Assembly (NCBI RefSeq): GCF_000384315.1
Contig: NZ_ARVW01000001.1
Span: forward strand, 2,055,746 to 2,119,745
DNA from: Amycolatopsis nigrescens CSC17Ta-90
Lineage (GTDB): Bacteria > Actinomycetota > Actinomycetes > Mycobacteriales > Pseudonocardiaceae
Reading direction: 5' to 3'
Length of the DNA stretch: 64,000 nt
Positions 17,108 to 26,097 of this stretch are shown here, piece by piece. Numbering within the stretch: position 1 is the first letter of the stretch; every line of letters begins with the position of its first letter. The notes under the pieces were generated by a model. The model did not search any database and was not told the DNA's origin. It saw nothing but the letters and a program-made list of their open reading frames with translations. The translations under genes were made by a program, and so were the position numbers.

Positions 17108-17947
17108 ATGGACGGTGGTGAACTGGGTGAGTTCCTGCGGGCGCGCCGCGCGGCGCGGTCCCCCGAAGACGCGGGCGTGCTCTACTCCGGACGGCGCAAG
17201 GTGACCGGGCTGCGCCGCGAAGAAGTCGCCGTGCTCGCCGGGGTGAACGCCGACTACTACACCCGCCTGGAACAGGGCCGCGAGACGCATCCGTCGCCGC
17301 AGGTGCTCGACGCCCTGTGCCGCGCGCTGGATCTCGACCCCGACGCCCGCGACCACCTGTACCGGCTGGCCCGGACCGCACCCGAGAGCGGGCCCCCGCC
17401 GGTGCCGCGGACCGTGAGCCAGGAGCTACGGCAGCTCATGGACGGTTACCCGCACACCCCCGCCTTCGTGCTCGACCGCGCCCTGGACGTACTGGCCACC
17501 AACGCACTGGCCGACGCGCTGTTCTCACCGTTCCGCGCGGTGGACAACCTCGCCCGCATGACCTTCCTCGACCCCGCAGGACGACGGTTCTACGCACGCT
17601 GGGACTGGACGACACAGGCCACCGTGGCGAATCTGCGGGTAGCGGCGGGCTTCGACCCGCACGATCCGCGCCTGCGGCAGCTGCTGTCCGAACTCGGCGC
17701 GGGCAGCGAACAGTTCCGCGCGCTGTGGGAAACCCACCAGGTGCGTGGCAAGACCCGTGAGCCCAAGCACCTCGTGCACCCGGACGTCGGCCCACTCACC
17801 CTGACCTACCAGGCATTCGACGTACGCAGCGCTCCTGGACAGCAACTGATCATCTACCACGCCGAGCCCGCCACCCCCAGCGCCCACGCTCTCGCGCTGT
17901 TGAGCAGTCTCCACGCCACCGCCAGAGACGGCTCACGCCAGTCCTAA
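17108..17947 (+). CDS. XRE family regulator with MmyB-like ligand-binding domain
   Basis: 279 residues. N-terminal helix-turn-helix: LGEFLRARRAARSP... VTGLRREEVAVLAGVNADYYTRLEQGRETHPSPQVLDALCRAL, the typical start of this actinobacterial family. The C-terminal ~180 residues are the MmyB-like PAS-type domain (VLATNALADALFSPF, NLARMTFLDPAGRRFYARWDW, then LTYQAFDVRSAPGQQLIIYHAEP). Members repress or activate neighbouring oxidoreductases; some MmyB domains bind fatty acids. It is divergent from two SDR genes, and its end overlaps the convergent ferredoxin reductase by 4 nt. A paralogue lies at 36104-36952. Confidence 0.93.
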   Translation: MDGGELGEFLRARRAARSPEDAGVLYSGRRKVTGLRREEVAVLAGVNADYYTRLEQGRETHPSPQVLDALCRALDLDPDARDHLYRLARTAPESGPPPVPRTVSQELRQLMDGYPHTPAFVLDRALDVLATNALADALFSPFRAVDNLARMTFLDPAGRRFYARWDWTTQATVANLRVAAGFDPHDPRLRQLLSELGAGSEQFRALWETHQVRGKTREPKHLVHPDVGPLTLTYQAFDVRSAPGQQLIIYHAEPATPSAHALALLSSLHATARDGSRQS

Positions 17948-19161
17948 GCGATCCGGGCGACATGCTGCCTGAGGTCGAAGTCCTCGCCGACATCCGAAGG
18001 ACGCAACGAGCCGCCCGCGGTGAACAGGCGCCGGGCCGCCATGTGGTCGGGCACCCGGTTGACCGACTCCACGGCGACCAGCCGCCGTTCGCGGAAGCAG
18101 AACACCGAGAACCCGCCGTCGTCCGGTCTGCCGTGCACCACCGCCTCGTCGTGGCCGGCGGCGATGCCGGCGATCTGCAGCCTGGCGTCGAACTGGTTGC
18201 TCCAGAACCACGGCACGGACGCGTAGGGCTCGGCCGCGCCGGTGAGGCGGGCGGCCAGGCACCTGGCGTGGTCGACGGCGTTCTGCACCGACTCCGAGCG
18301 CACCTGGCCGCCCGCGTGCCTGCTGGGATATGCGGCGCAGTCACCGATCGCGGAGATGTCTGGGTCCGACGTGGACATATGTTCGTCGACGACGATGCCG
18401 TTGTCGACGGCGAGGCCGGCCTCCGCTGCGAGTTCGGTGTTGGGCACCACGCCGATGCCAACGACGACGAGGTCGGCCGGCAGCACCGTGCCGTCCGCGA
18501 GCTCGACGGCGGTCACGTGCCCGGTGCCGTGCAGGCCCGCGACGGCAACGCCGGACAGCACGCGGTTGCCCTGCCGCTCGTGCAGGACGCGGTAGTGCTG
18601 GGACACCGTTGGCGACACGGCGCGGCGCATCAGCCGATCCGCCAACTCGACCACGGTCACCGACACCCCGAGCCGGGCGGCCGACGCGGCGAACTCCAGG
18701 CCGATGAAACCGCCGCCGATCACCACCACGTCGCGGGCCGTGCCGAGTCGTTCGCGGAGCCGGTCGGCGTCGGCCATGGTCCGCAGGCCGAGCACGCCGT
18801 CGAGGTTGCCGCCGGGCCCTGGCAGCCGTCGGTTGCGCGCGCCGGTGGCGAGCACGAGGTGCCCGTACGGCAGGGATCGGCCGCCGGCTAGTCGGAGCCG
18901 GTGGTGCTCGCGGTCGATGGCCACTGCCCGGCCCGCGACCAGCTCGATGTCGTGCTTGTCGTAGAACAACCTCGGACGCAGCGCGAGCTTGTCGCCGGGC
19001 AGGGTGCCGGTGAGGTAGGCCTTGGACAGCGGCGGCCGCTGGTAGGGCACGCCGGGTTCGTCGCCGACGAGCACCACTCGGTGGGGATAACCCTTGTCGC
19101 GCAACGAGGCGGCGGCCTGGAAACCCGCGTGCCCGGCACCGACGATCACCGCGGCTCTCAC
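17944..19161 (-). CDS. FAD-dependent NAD(P)H:ferredoxin reductase (putidaredoxin reductase type)
   Basis: 405 residues from GTG 19161. It has two Rossmann motifs: N-terminal VIVGAGHAGFQAAASLR for FAD and VVIGGGFIGLEFAASAARLG for NAD(P)H, then the second FAD segment SAIGDCAAYP. The layout matches BphA4/putidaredoxin reductase and rhodocoxin reductase. It overlaps the [2Fe-2S] ferredoxin gene by 4 nt, so the two are made together as an electron transfer chain from NAD(P)H. The usual terminal enzyme is a cytochrome P450 or a Rieske oxygenase; neither is in the window, so the partner must be encoded elsewhere. Confidence 0.93.
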   Translation of the reverse strand: MRAAVIVGAGHAGFQAAASLRDKGYPHRVVLVGDEPGVPYQRPPLSKAYLTGTLPGDKLALRPRLFYDKHDIELVAGRAVAIDREHHRLRLAGGRSLPYGHLVLATGARNRRLPGPGGNLDGVLGLRTMADADRLRERLGTARDVVVIGGGFIGLEFAASAARLGVSVTVVELADRLMRRAVSPTVSQHYRVLHERQGNRVLSGVAVAGLHGTGHVTAVELADGTVLPADLVVVGIGVVPNTELAAEAGLAVDNGIVVDEHMSTSDPDISAIGDCAAYPSRHAGGQVRSESVQNAVDHARCLAARLTGAAEPYASVPWFWSNQFDARLQIAGIAAGHDEAVVHGRPDDGGFSVFCFRERRLVAVESVNRVPDHMAARRLFTAGGSLRPSDVGEDFDLRQHVARIA

Positions 19162-19481
19162 ACCTGCTCCTCGGGAACGAGGACGACGAGACCGTCCAGT
19201 TCGCTGCCCACCTTGAGCTGGCAGGACAGCCGACTGTTGGGTTCGCGGGGGCTGGCCGTGTTGTCCAGCATCGCGTCCTCGTGGCTGCCCGGCTCGGGCA
19301 GCCAGTCGAGCTGCTCCGGGTCGACGTAGACGTGGCAGGTGGCGCAGATGGCGTTGCCGCCGCACTCGGCGAGGATGCCGTCGACGCCGCCCTCCAGTGC
19401 GGCCTCCATGACCGATATCCCCGCGGGCACGTCGAACGACTCCGCCGAACCGTCCTGCTGAACATAGGTGATCTTCGACAT
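19158..19481 (-). CDS. [2Fe-2S] ferredoxin, adrenodoxin/putidaredoxin type
   Basis: 107 residues from ATG 19481 (GGAGCAGG upstream). Cluster ligands are C-x5-C-x2-C in ECGGNAICATCHVYV and the fourth Cys in RLSCQLKV, spacing typical of adrenodoxin-like ferredoxins. It is cotranscribed with and overlaps the FAD reductase. Function: one-electron carrier between that reductase and an oxygenase. An in-frame upstream ATG at 19514 is possible but the extra residues are not conserved in the family. Confidence 0.93.
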   Translation of the reverse strand: MSKITYVQQDGSAESFDVPAGISVMEAALEGGVDGILAECGGNAICATCHVYVDPEQLDWLPEPGSHEDAMLDNTASPREPNSRLSCQLKVGSELDGLVVLVPEEQV

Positions 19482-20080
19482 CGTCCTGCTCCGACCTATC
19501 TTCTCCAGGGCCATTTCAGGCCGACGATGAGGTGAATGCCGCTCTGCCAGGGAAAGTTAGCAGCCTTGTGTTGCCGGAATGTTAGGTCCAGCCGCGCGAG
19601 CCGGGATCTTCCTGTGCGGAAGAGATCCGCACCGGAAATCATGTCAGCCACGTGACCCGCCCATTAACTAATGATTGCGAAGATCTCTCGCGATCTAGCT
19701 TCGCCGGTGATTTCGAGAGAATCAGCCCGACCGGTGGCGTCACCTGCAAGCATTAGACGTTACGCCGGCGCGCGCTGTCAAGGACATCCGGGCTGCGCGG
19801 AACCGGTCAGGCCAGTGGCACGTATTTGCCCGTCCGGGCCATTAACTAGCACTCGACGCGATCCTCGGCGAATCCGCGAGGCCCACGCTCGCATACTGCG
19901 AAAATGGCATCTCGCACCATGTTTCTCGCAGATGTCCGAATATTTCACAGCGCGAATCCAGCGCCTTTGGCCGTCGCTGGTCAGAAGCGCCGGGACTGTG
20001 CCACCATGGCCCTTCGGCAAATCCAACATTCTCATATCGGCGCACTCGCCACCTGAGAATAAGCTGGGAAAGAGAAATCG
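19482..20080. other. Intergenic region between ferredoxin and CopC-CopD genes
   Basis: 599 nt of lower GC than the neighbours, with no convincing gene. It holds a hairpin-forming GGATCTTCC...GGAAGAGATCC (19604-19628, one bulge) and two copies of CCATTAACTA (19661-19670 and 19839-19848), 178 nt apart. The promoter of the copper region probably lies here, since GGGAAAGAG before ATG 20081 shows a leadered start. Confidence 0.5.
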
Positions 20081-21844
20081 ATGGCGGTGTGTTCGCGCAG
20101 GCTGGTCGTCGCACTCGGGGTATTCGTGATCGCGATGATCTCCAGCCAGGGCACGGCCTCGGCGCACGCGGTGCTGGTGGGCAGCACACCGGGAAGTTTC
20201 GAGGTGCTCGGTACCTCGCCGTCCGAGGTGACCTTGCGGTTCAACGAATCCGTCAGCATCGGCGTGGCCGAGATCCGCCTCATCGGCCCGGGTGGCGCCG
20301 ACGTCGCGGGCGTCTCGAAGCCGGCGCATCCACCGGACAGCCCCGAGGTCGTCGCGGCGACCCTGCCGGCCGGGCTGGCCAAGGGCACCTACACGGTGTC
20401 CTACCGGGTGGTGTCCGCCGACTCCCATCCCGTGCAGGGGGCTTTCGCGTTCAGCGTCGGCGAAGTCACCGGCGGCGTCGCGGCCGGCACGGACGCCGGT
20501 ACCGCGAGCGGAGCGGTGTCGCTGCTGTACGGCATCACCCGCTGGCTCGCGTACGCCGGACTGGCCCTGCTGATCGGATCGGCCTTCTTCGTGGCCGTGT
20601 GCTGGCCGGGCGGCGAGGCGATGGCCGGGGCGCGCCGATTGCTGTGGACCGGCTGGGGAACCCTGACCGGAGCCACCGTGGGGACGCTGCTCATCTACGG
20701 CCCGTACGCGGCCGGCGGATCGATGGGCGACCTCACGGATCCGGCGTTGCTCGGCTCGACGCTGGCCGACCGGATGGGCGTGACGCTCGCCGTCCGGCTG
20801 GTACTGCTCGGCCTGATCGCCGTGGGACTGCGATACCTGCGCCGCAGCACGCCTTTCGGGCAGTACCAGGTCCGCAACCACCGCCGCCGAGCGGTGGTGG
20901 TGCTCGCGACCGGTGCCGCGCTGGCGGTGACCTGGAGCCTGGCCAACCACAGCGCGACCGGAGCGCAGGTCGGACTGGCCATCCCCGCCGACGCGATCCA
21001 TCTGCTCGCGATGGCGGTCTGGCTCGGCGGCCTGCCCGTGCTGCTCGGCGTTCTGCTGCGCTCGGGTGACGTGGGCGGTATGCGGACCGCGATCCCCCGA
21101 TTCTCGGCCACCGCGCCGATCTGCGTCGGTGTCCTGATGGTGACGGGCACCTATCAGGCCTGGCGCGAAGTCGGCACGCCGGCGGCCTTGTTCGGCACGG
21201 CATACGGGCTCGTGCTCGCCGCGAAGGTGGGCGTGGTCGTCGTGCTGGTGGGGCTGGGCGGGCTGGCCCGCAACTGGGTGCGCCGGCACTACGCCTTCGA
21301 GGTCGTCACGGTCTCCGACAAGCGGCGGGCGCGCAGAGGGCCGGCGGAACGTGAGGTCGGCCGCTTCCGCCGGATGATCTCGGTGGAGGTCACCGTCGCC
21401 AGCGTGCTGCTCGGGTTGACCGCGTCGCTGGTGAGTGCCGAGCCCGCCGCGGCCGAGCTGACCAGGATCCGCGCGCTGGAGTCGATCCCGGAGCGTACCG
21501 GGCCGGTGAACGTGGTGCTGCCGTTCGACGCCGGGGGCGGCGAGCAGGGGGCCGGCAAGCTGGCGGCGTTGGTCATGCCCGGTGCGGTCGGCCGGAACGA
21601 GGTGCACCTCGCGGTGCTCGACGTGCACGGGAAACCCAAGCAGGTACCCGAGTTGCGCGCGGAGCTGAGGTTGCCGGCCAGGTCCATCGGGCCGCTGCCC
21701 GTCGAGATGCGGCTGATCAGCGGTGATCACGCGATCGCGCAGAACGCGCCCATCACGATGCCGGGGCAGTGGGAGCTCGCCGTCACCGTGCGCACGTCCG
21801 AAGTCGACCAGGCCGTGGTGCGGATTCCAGTCGGCGTGCGCTGA
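20081..21844 (+). CDS. Copper resistance/uptake fusion protein CopC-CopD (copper ligands intact)
   Basis: 587 residues. After a signal peptide the mature protein would begin at His29 (TASA-HAVLVGSTPG), and SADSHPVQG gives Asp114 and His116: together the Cu(II) site of CopC. CopC spans about 29-125. A CopD membrane domain with about eight helices follows (about 145-460), with histidines in WSLANHSATG and AIHLLAMA. The C terminus (about 480-587) is an extracytoplasmic beta domain seen in actinobacterial YcnJ/CopCD proteins. Expected role: binding extracellular Cu(II) and moving it through the membrane. It opens the copper region. A second CopCD (26871-28532) keeps the fold but not these ligands. 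Confidence 0.9.
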   Translation: MAVCSRRLVVALGVFVIAMISSQGTASAHAVLVGSTPGSFEVLGTSPSEVTLRFNESVSIGVAEIRLIGPGGADVAGVSKPAHPPDSPEVVAATLPAGLAKGTYTVSYRVVSADSHPVQGAFAFSVGEVTGGVAAGTDAGTASGAVSLLYGITRWLAYAGLALLIGSAFFVAVCWPGGEAMAGARRLLWTGWGTLTGATVGTLLIYGPYAAGGSMGDLTDPALLGSTLADRMGVTLAVRLVLLGLIAVGLRYLRRSTPFGQYQVRNHRRRAVVVLATGAALAVTWSLANHSATGAQVGLAIPADAIHLLAMAVWLGGLPVLLGVLLRSGDVGGMRTAIPRFSATAPICVGVLMVTGTYQAWREVGTPAALFGTAYGLVLAAKVGVVVVLVGLGGLARNWVRRHYAFEVVTVSDKRRARRGPAEREVGRFRRMISVEVTVASVLLGLTASLVSAEPAAAELTRIRALESIPERTGPVNVVLPFDAGGGEQGAGKLAALVMPGAVGRNEVHLAVLDVHGKPKQVPELRAELRLPARSIGPLPVEMRLISGDHAIAQNAPITMPGQWELAVTVRTSEVDQAVVRIPVGVR

Positions 21845-21865
21845 TTCTCGAAACGGGGAGAACAG

Positions 21866-22561
21866 ATGAACAGGGACATCCGCGACGGCGACGCGCGCAG
21901 CCTGCCGGCGGACGCGCTGGAGCGGCTGCGTCGCCAGGTCGTCGCCGCGGTCGAGTCCGGCTTTCCGCACGAGCAGGCCGCGCGCGTCTTCGGCGTTTCG
22001 CGGAAGACCGTGGGCACCTGGGTCCGCACCTACCAGGCCGGCGGCGAACAGGCGCTCCAGCCGAGACGCCGAGGGCGCCGCGCCGGTGATCGGCTGGCGC
22101 TTTCCGCGGCACAGCAGGCGTGGGTGGTCAAGACCGTCGCGAGCGGACCGCCGGACGACCTTGGCCTGCCGTGTCTGTTGTGGACGCGGCGGGCGGTCGC
22201 CGAGCTGATCCGCGGGAAGTTCTCGATCGCGCTCAGCACGGCGACGATCGACCAGTACCTGTCGCGATGGGATCTGATCACCGAATCCCGCCCGCCGGCA
22301 GCGGAACCGGACGCTGCCTTGTGGGTGGCGTGGACCTGCCCGCGCCCGGTCACCAGCCCCGCCCGGTTGAACGCGCTGGTGGCCCGCACCAATCGTGGGG
22401 TGCTGCTGTTCCTAGTGAGCGAACGACCCTTCGACCGCGAACGACTGACCGATTTCCGGAAAAGGCTGCGGGTGCAGCTCGCGCGGGACGTGCGCGTGGT
22501 CGTCCGCGGCTGGCCCGGCGCACAGGCCGAACTGCTCGACTGCTGGCAGCACGATGACTGA
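21866..22561 (+). CDS. Domesticated IS630-type transposase derivative, HTH protein (copy 1)
   Basis: 231 residues. The N terminus is a homeodomain-like helix-turn-helix (EQAARVFGVSRKTVGTWVRTYQAGGEQAL) followed by the winged helix of IS630 transposases (LWTRRAVAELIRGKFSIALSTATIDQYLSRW). The C-terminal ~85 residues look like a shrunken DDE domain, but the expected catalytic residues are gone: ALWVAWT stands where IS630 has an Asp-Glu pair, and VVVRGWP where it has an Asp. GGGGAGAA precedes ATG 21866. No inverted repeats flank it. A paralogue at 29943-30788 has lost the same residues in the same way, so a retained DNA-binding role is more likely than decay. It is coupled to the CopCD gene (21 nt gap) and overlaps nothing downstream. 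Confidence 0.75.
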   Translation: MNRDIRDGDARSLPADALERLRRQVVAAVESGFPHEQAARVFGVSRKTVGTWVRTYQAGGEQALQPRRRGRRAGDRLALSAAQQAWVVKTVASGPPDDLGLPCLLWTRRAVAELIRGKFSIALSTATIDQYLSRWDLITESRPPAAEPDAALWVAWTCPRPVTSPARLNALVARTNRGVLLFLVSERPFDRERLTDFRKRLRVQLARDVRVVVRGWPGAQAELLDCWQHDD

Positions 22562-22577
22562 AACCAGGAGGCCAAGC

Positions 22578-23435
22578 ATGCGAATTCGCCGCTGCTTCTC
22601 GTTCGGCGTGCTGATGCTCGTCTGCTTCACGGGCACGGCGGTGGGGGCCGTGCCCGCGGACCCGGTACTAGCCTCGAGCTGCGCGACCGTGATGGAGGGG
22701 GTGGCCGGTCAGGCGGTCGTGCTGGACCCGCGGGCGGTGGGCGAGCCGATCACGGAAGTCCTCAAAGGACTGGACCCGCTCGGCATCCTGGTGGCACCGT
22801 TCCGGCAGGTGTGGAACGGCTTGCCGCCGGTCCCCCTCGGTACCGTCCCGGTCGGTGAGCTGATGATCGACGGGACACACGTCGCCGAGGCCGTGGTCCA
22901 GCGGCTGCGGGAGATTCCTTTGCTGGCGCCGGTTCTTGAGCTGCTGGTGCCACCGGTGCGCTCGGTGCTCGGCGCGGCCTGCGGCATTCTGGCCCGCGCC
23001 GCCGACCAGCCCGATGTCCCCGACCCGGAAGCTCCGGCACCCCCGCTCGGGCCGAGTGCCCCTGGCGACTCCCCGGGACTGTCGGACCGTCCAGGTCGTC
23101 CACGGTGGAACTGGGATACGACGGGAGCTTCGTACGACCCGATCGCGGGCGGCAAGGGCGGCGGCACCCGGTTCGGTACCCGCCTCGGGCAGCCATTTCC
23201 GGCCGGGGCAGCGATCGGTTTCCGTGCCCCCGGTGCCGCCCCGGGACAGGGTGTTCCTGGCCCGGACGCGCCGAGCCCGTTGGTGGCGAACGCTCGGCGG
23301 CCCGCCGGCACGGCGGTGGCGCTGCCGGCCGAGCGGAAGCAGCTTTCCCAGCCGGTGGCGCTGCTCGCCGTGCTGCTGCTCACCGTGGTCAGCGCGCAAC
23401 TGGTCCGCACCTGGGTGCTCCGCGCCCAGCACTGA
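22578..23435 (+). CDS. Secreted, C-terminally membrane-anchored protein of unknown function (copy 1)
   Basis: 285 residues from ATG 22578 (CCAGGAGGCC upstream). A signal peptide is followed by a conserved domain of about 110 residues with two Cys (SSCATVMEG and GAACGIL) and the motif LDPLGILVAPFRQVWNGLPPVP. A Pro/Gly-rich linker leads to one C-terminal membrane helix and a short basic tail (LVRTWVLRAQH), so the domain faces outward. I do not recognise a named family. A clear paralogue is at 32576-33388, with the same Cys, motif and tail, preceded by an MmpS-like gene. Because both copies are in the copper region and the two Cys are conserved, a metal- or redox-related surface role is a guess. 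Confidence 0.75.
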   Translation: MRIRRCFSFGVLMLVCFTGTAVGAVPADPVLASSCATVMEGVAGQAVVLDPRAVGEPITEVLKGLDPLGILVAPFRQVWNGLPPVPLGTVPVGELMIDGTHVAEAVVQRLREIPLLAPVLELLVPPVRSVLGAACGILARAADQPDVPDPEAPAPPLGPSAPGDSPGLSDRPGRPRWNWDTTGASYDPIAGGKGGGTRFGTRLGQPFPAGAAIGFRAPGAAPGQGVPGPDAPSPLVANARRPAGTAVALPAERKQLSQPVALLAVLLLTVVSAQLVRTWVLRAQH

Positions 23436-23612
23436 AACATTTTCCGAGCACCTTCCACTATTCGCATATCCACCTCGGGAAGTATTCAGATTCGCCGACC
23501 GGCAATCAATTACTTACACATTTCTTCACCAGGCGCCCAGAATTGCGAGCACGTTCCTTTACATTCAATTAACCCGCACGCATCCGTCGTCGAACACTCA
23601 GCGTGCTGTAAT

Positions 23613-23638
23613 TTTTTCGTCCGAATTCGGACGAAAAA
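23613..23638. promoter_or_regulatory. Perfect 26-bp palindrome before the cupredoxin gene
   Basis: A 13+13 inverted repeat, TTTTTCGTCCGAA and its complement, with no loop, ending 13 nt before ATG 23652. It lies beside the ribosome binding site GAAAGGA. Either an operator or a hairpin that masks the ribosome binding site. As a terminator it would be unusual because it has no loop and sits in the leader. Confidence 0.6.
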
Positions 23639-23651
23639 GAAAGGAATGCCC

Positions 23652-25994
23652 ATGTCCTTAAAAGCTCCTCCGGGAGCCCGAAGTAAGCGATACCGCTTCA
23701 AGGGGGCGGTCTTGCTGGCTATCGGAGCGGTCGGGGCTTCGGCGGTGGCCGCGGTGCCCGCCACCGCGTTGCCGGTCGGAGTCGGTCCGGTGCCGATCAC
23801 CTTCAACCTGAACGACAGCAACGGAAACTGGTTCGACTCCGGGCTCGAGCTGTTCGGCGGCAAGTCGCTCGCGGTGGCGGAACTGCCGCGGCTCGGCACC
23901 ACCGCACTGGACGGCGGGATCATCCCCAAGCTGCCCGACCTCGGCCTCGGCCTCGGCGGCTTGGCACCGCAGGAGTCCGGTGGCCTGATGAACCTGAACC
24001 TGGTCGACTCGCTCACCGGCCTGGTGAAGGACGCGACCAAGTCGGCTCCGTTGCTCGGCGAGACCGGGGTGAACCTCGGTGAAATGCTCAACCTGGACAG
24101 CACCCTGTCCGCCGTCAAGTCGATCGCCGGGGCCAAGCCGGAGGCGGCAGCGGCCGCCGGCAAGGCCGAAGGGCTGCTCGGTCAGTTCTCCTCGGTGATG
24201 GCCGGACTGCCGGCCGACGCGCCGATCAGCCTGAACAGCCTTCCGGTCGGTCTCGACCTCCAGAAGGCGCTGGACGACCTCGCCACGTTCGCCGTGAAGG
24301 GCCCCGCGGTCACGGCGAACTTCAAGATCGAGGATCCGGCCAGCGAGTCGCTGCACGACATCACCTCGCTGATCTGGCCGGAGAACGCGCCCTATTTCGA
24401 GCAGATGGGTGCTTTCGCCGGCGAGGACTCCACGCAGCTCACCGAGCCGGGTCTGTACGCCTGGACGTGCACCATCCATCCGTACATGCTCGGCGCGACC
24501 GTCGTCGACGATCCGCTCACCATCGGGCTCGACTTCGGCAAGAGCCTCAAGGTCAACTCGCGGAACATGACCGTTCCGTCGAGCGCGGACGTCATCCAGC
24601 AGCTGGTGCGGTCGTTCTTCACGATCACCGTGCCGGACAACTGGCAGAAGTACAGCGCGACCGAGTCGTCCAGCTGGAACCCCCTGTTCCCGCCGGCGCC
24701 GATCCTGCAGTACGACGAAAACGGCAACCCGCTGCTGATTCCCATCCTGGACGCCTACTACGACAAGAAGTTCAACTATCCCAAGACGCTGGACGCGCTG
24801 ACCCCACCGAAGACACCAGGGGTGGGTGAAGTCTGGATCGACACCCAGATGGAGGAATACGCCGGTAAGGACTACGTGGGTGCGGCCACGAAGGTCAACG
24901 TGGAGAACTGGAAGGTCGATCGGAAGATCTCCGGTTCGAGCATCAATCTGAACAATCCGCACAACATGTGGACGGACAAGGACTACAAGTACCTGTACCA
25001 GACGCAATGGTTCGACGACGAGCTGTCGGTGTTCGACCGAGATACCGGCGCGCACGTCCGAACTGTCGAAGTCGGGCCGGATCCATCACACGTGATGACC
25101 CGGACCGATACCGACCAGGTGCAGGTGGCGATCAACGGTGGTACGGATGTCGTGGAGCTCTCACCGGGTGCCACGAAGATCGACCGGCGCATTCCGGTCG
25201 GGCCGATGGGAGCGAACATGGCCCCGCAGCATCCGCACGCGTTCTGGCTCAGCGGTGACGGCAAGACCACCATCACGCCGAACGTCAACCCGTACGACGC
25301 CAGTGTGGTCGACAACGAAACAGGTACCTGGAAGAAGGAACCGACCGGCGAATTGCCGATCGCTTCCGGAATGATGTCGGACCAGTCGAAGTTCTACATG
25401 GCAGACTTCCTCGGGGCGAGCATTTCGTGTGTCTCGCTCGCGGAGGACGCCTGCATGCAGGACGGCAAGGCGGTGCACAACTCCAGCATCAACCTGTGGG
25501 AGAACTACGACCCGGTCGCCGGGCGGGACGGCACCAAGCCGTGGGGTGGCCTCACCATCCAGCTCCCGGTCAGCCCCGACGACAAGGCGCTGCTGGCCGC
25601 GAACACCTTCAGCGGCACGGTTTCGGTCATCGACCCGAAGACCGACAAGGTGCTCAAGGAGCTGCCTTGCAACGCCGGCTGTCACGGCATCAACTTCGGT
25701 GCCAAGAAGGGCGGCGGCTACTACGGCTACGTGTCCAACAAGTTCTCCAACGCCGCGCAGGTCATCGACATCGACCCGAACGGTGACGGCAACATCTCGG
25801 ACGCCGCCATCGCCGGCCAGCTGGTGCTCAACCAGACGGCCGACACGAAAATGGAGGACACCCTCACCGGGCAATCCGGCATGGGTGGACAGGGCGTGCT
25901 GCCGATTCCGCTGGTCTACAACGGATGGTCGCAGCAGGTCCCGGCCGGATGGCGGGAGAAGCTGACGCCCGAGCAGCTCAACCCGATCGGCTGA
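23652..25994 (+). CDS. Secreted cupredoxin-beta-propeller protein
   Basis: 780 residues. ATG 23652 is preferred over 23646 because GAAAGGA needs the spacing. A signal peptide ends near VPATALPVG. Residues about 215-290 hold a type-1 copper site: His235 (LHDITS), then Cys273, His276 and Met279 in WTCTIHPYMLG, as in plastocyanin-like domains. From about 400 on there are YVTN-like beta-propeller blades (FDRDTGAHVRTVEVGPDPSHV; NTFSGTVSVIDPKTDKVLKEL) with a Cys pair CNAGCHG. The N-terminal 200 residues are Leu/Gly-rich and unassigned. The likely role is an extracellular electron-transfer or oxidase protein that receives copper from the surrounding CopCD/YcnI proteins. It is transcribed alone, between a palindrome and a terminator. 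Confidence 0.85.
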   Translation: MSLKAPPGARSKRYRFKGAVLLAIGAVGASAVAAVPATALPVGVGPVPITFNLNDSNGNWFDSGLELFGGKSLAVAELPRLGTTALDGGIIPKLPDLGLGLGGLAPQESGGLMNLNLVDSLTGLVKDATKSAPLLGETGVNLGEMLNLDSTLSAVKSIAGAKPEAAAAAGKAEGLLGQFSSVMAGLPADAPISLNSLPVGLDLQKALDDLATFAVKGPAVTANFKIEDPASESLHDITSLIWPENAPYFEQMGAFAGEDSTQLTEPGLYAWTCTIHPYMLGATVVDDPLTIGLDFGKSLKVNSRNMTVPSSADVIQQLVRSFFTITVPDNWQKYSATESSSWNPLFPPAPILQYDENGNPLLIPILDAYYDKKFNYPKTLDALTPPKTPGVGEVWIDTQMEEYAGKDYVGAATKVNVENWKVDRKISGSSINLNNPHNMWTDKDYKYLYQTQWFDDELSVFDRDTGAHVRTVEVGPDPSHVMTRTDTDQVQVAINGGTDVVELSPGATKIDRRIPVGPMGANMAPQHPHAFWLSGDGKTTITPNVNPYDASVVDNETGTWKKEPTGELPIASGMMSDQSKFYMADFLGASISCVSLAEDACMQDGKAVHNSSINLWENYDPVAGRDGTKPWGGLTIQLPVSPDDKALLAANTFSGTVSVIDPKTDKVLKELPCNAGCHGINFGAKKGGGYYGYVSNKFSNAAQVIDIDPNGDGNISDAAIAGQLVLNQTADTKMEDTLTGQSGMGGQGVLPIPLVYNGWSQQVPAGWREKLTPEQLNPIG

Positions 25995-26029
25995 GCCGAT
26001 TTCGTTCTGACCGTCCACTCCCGATAACT

Positions 26030-26070
26030 GCGGCCCGGAGCTGGGTACCCCTTCCCCGGCTCCGGGCCGC
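26030..26070 (+). terminator. Intrinsic-type hairpin after the cupredoxin gene
   Basis: GCGGCCCGGAGC (26030-26041) pairs perfectly with GCTCCGGGCCGC (26059-26070), a 12-bp GC-rich stem with a 17-nt loop, no U tract, 36 nt after the stop. This form is common in actinobacteria. It separates the gene from the YcnI operon. Confidence 0.75.
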
Positions 26071-26097
26071 GCCATCCCGGCTCTCCCGGAGACTCCC

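Noticed and set aside
19661..19848. Two CCATTAACTA copies as attachment sites of an integrated element
   Set aside because: Only 178 nt apart, no integrase nearby; probably promoter-associated or chance in a low-GC gap.
21866..22561. Active insertion sequence
   Set aside because: Catalytic residues are missing and no terminal inverted repeats or target duplications were found.
23613..23638. Palindrome taken as a terminator of the gene at 22578-23435
   Set aside because: It has no loop, lies about 180 nt after that stop and directly adjoins the next ribosome binding site; an operator is more likely.
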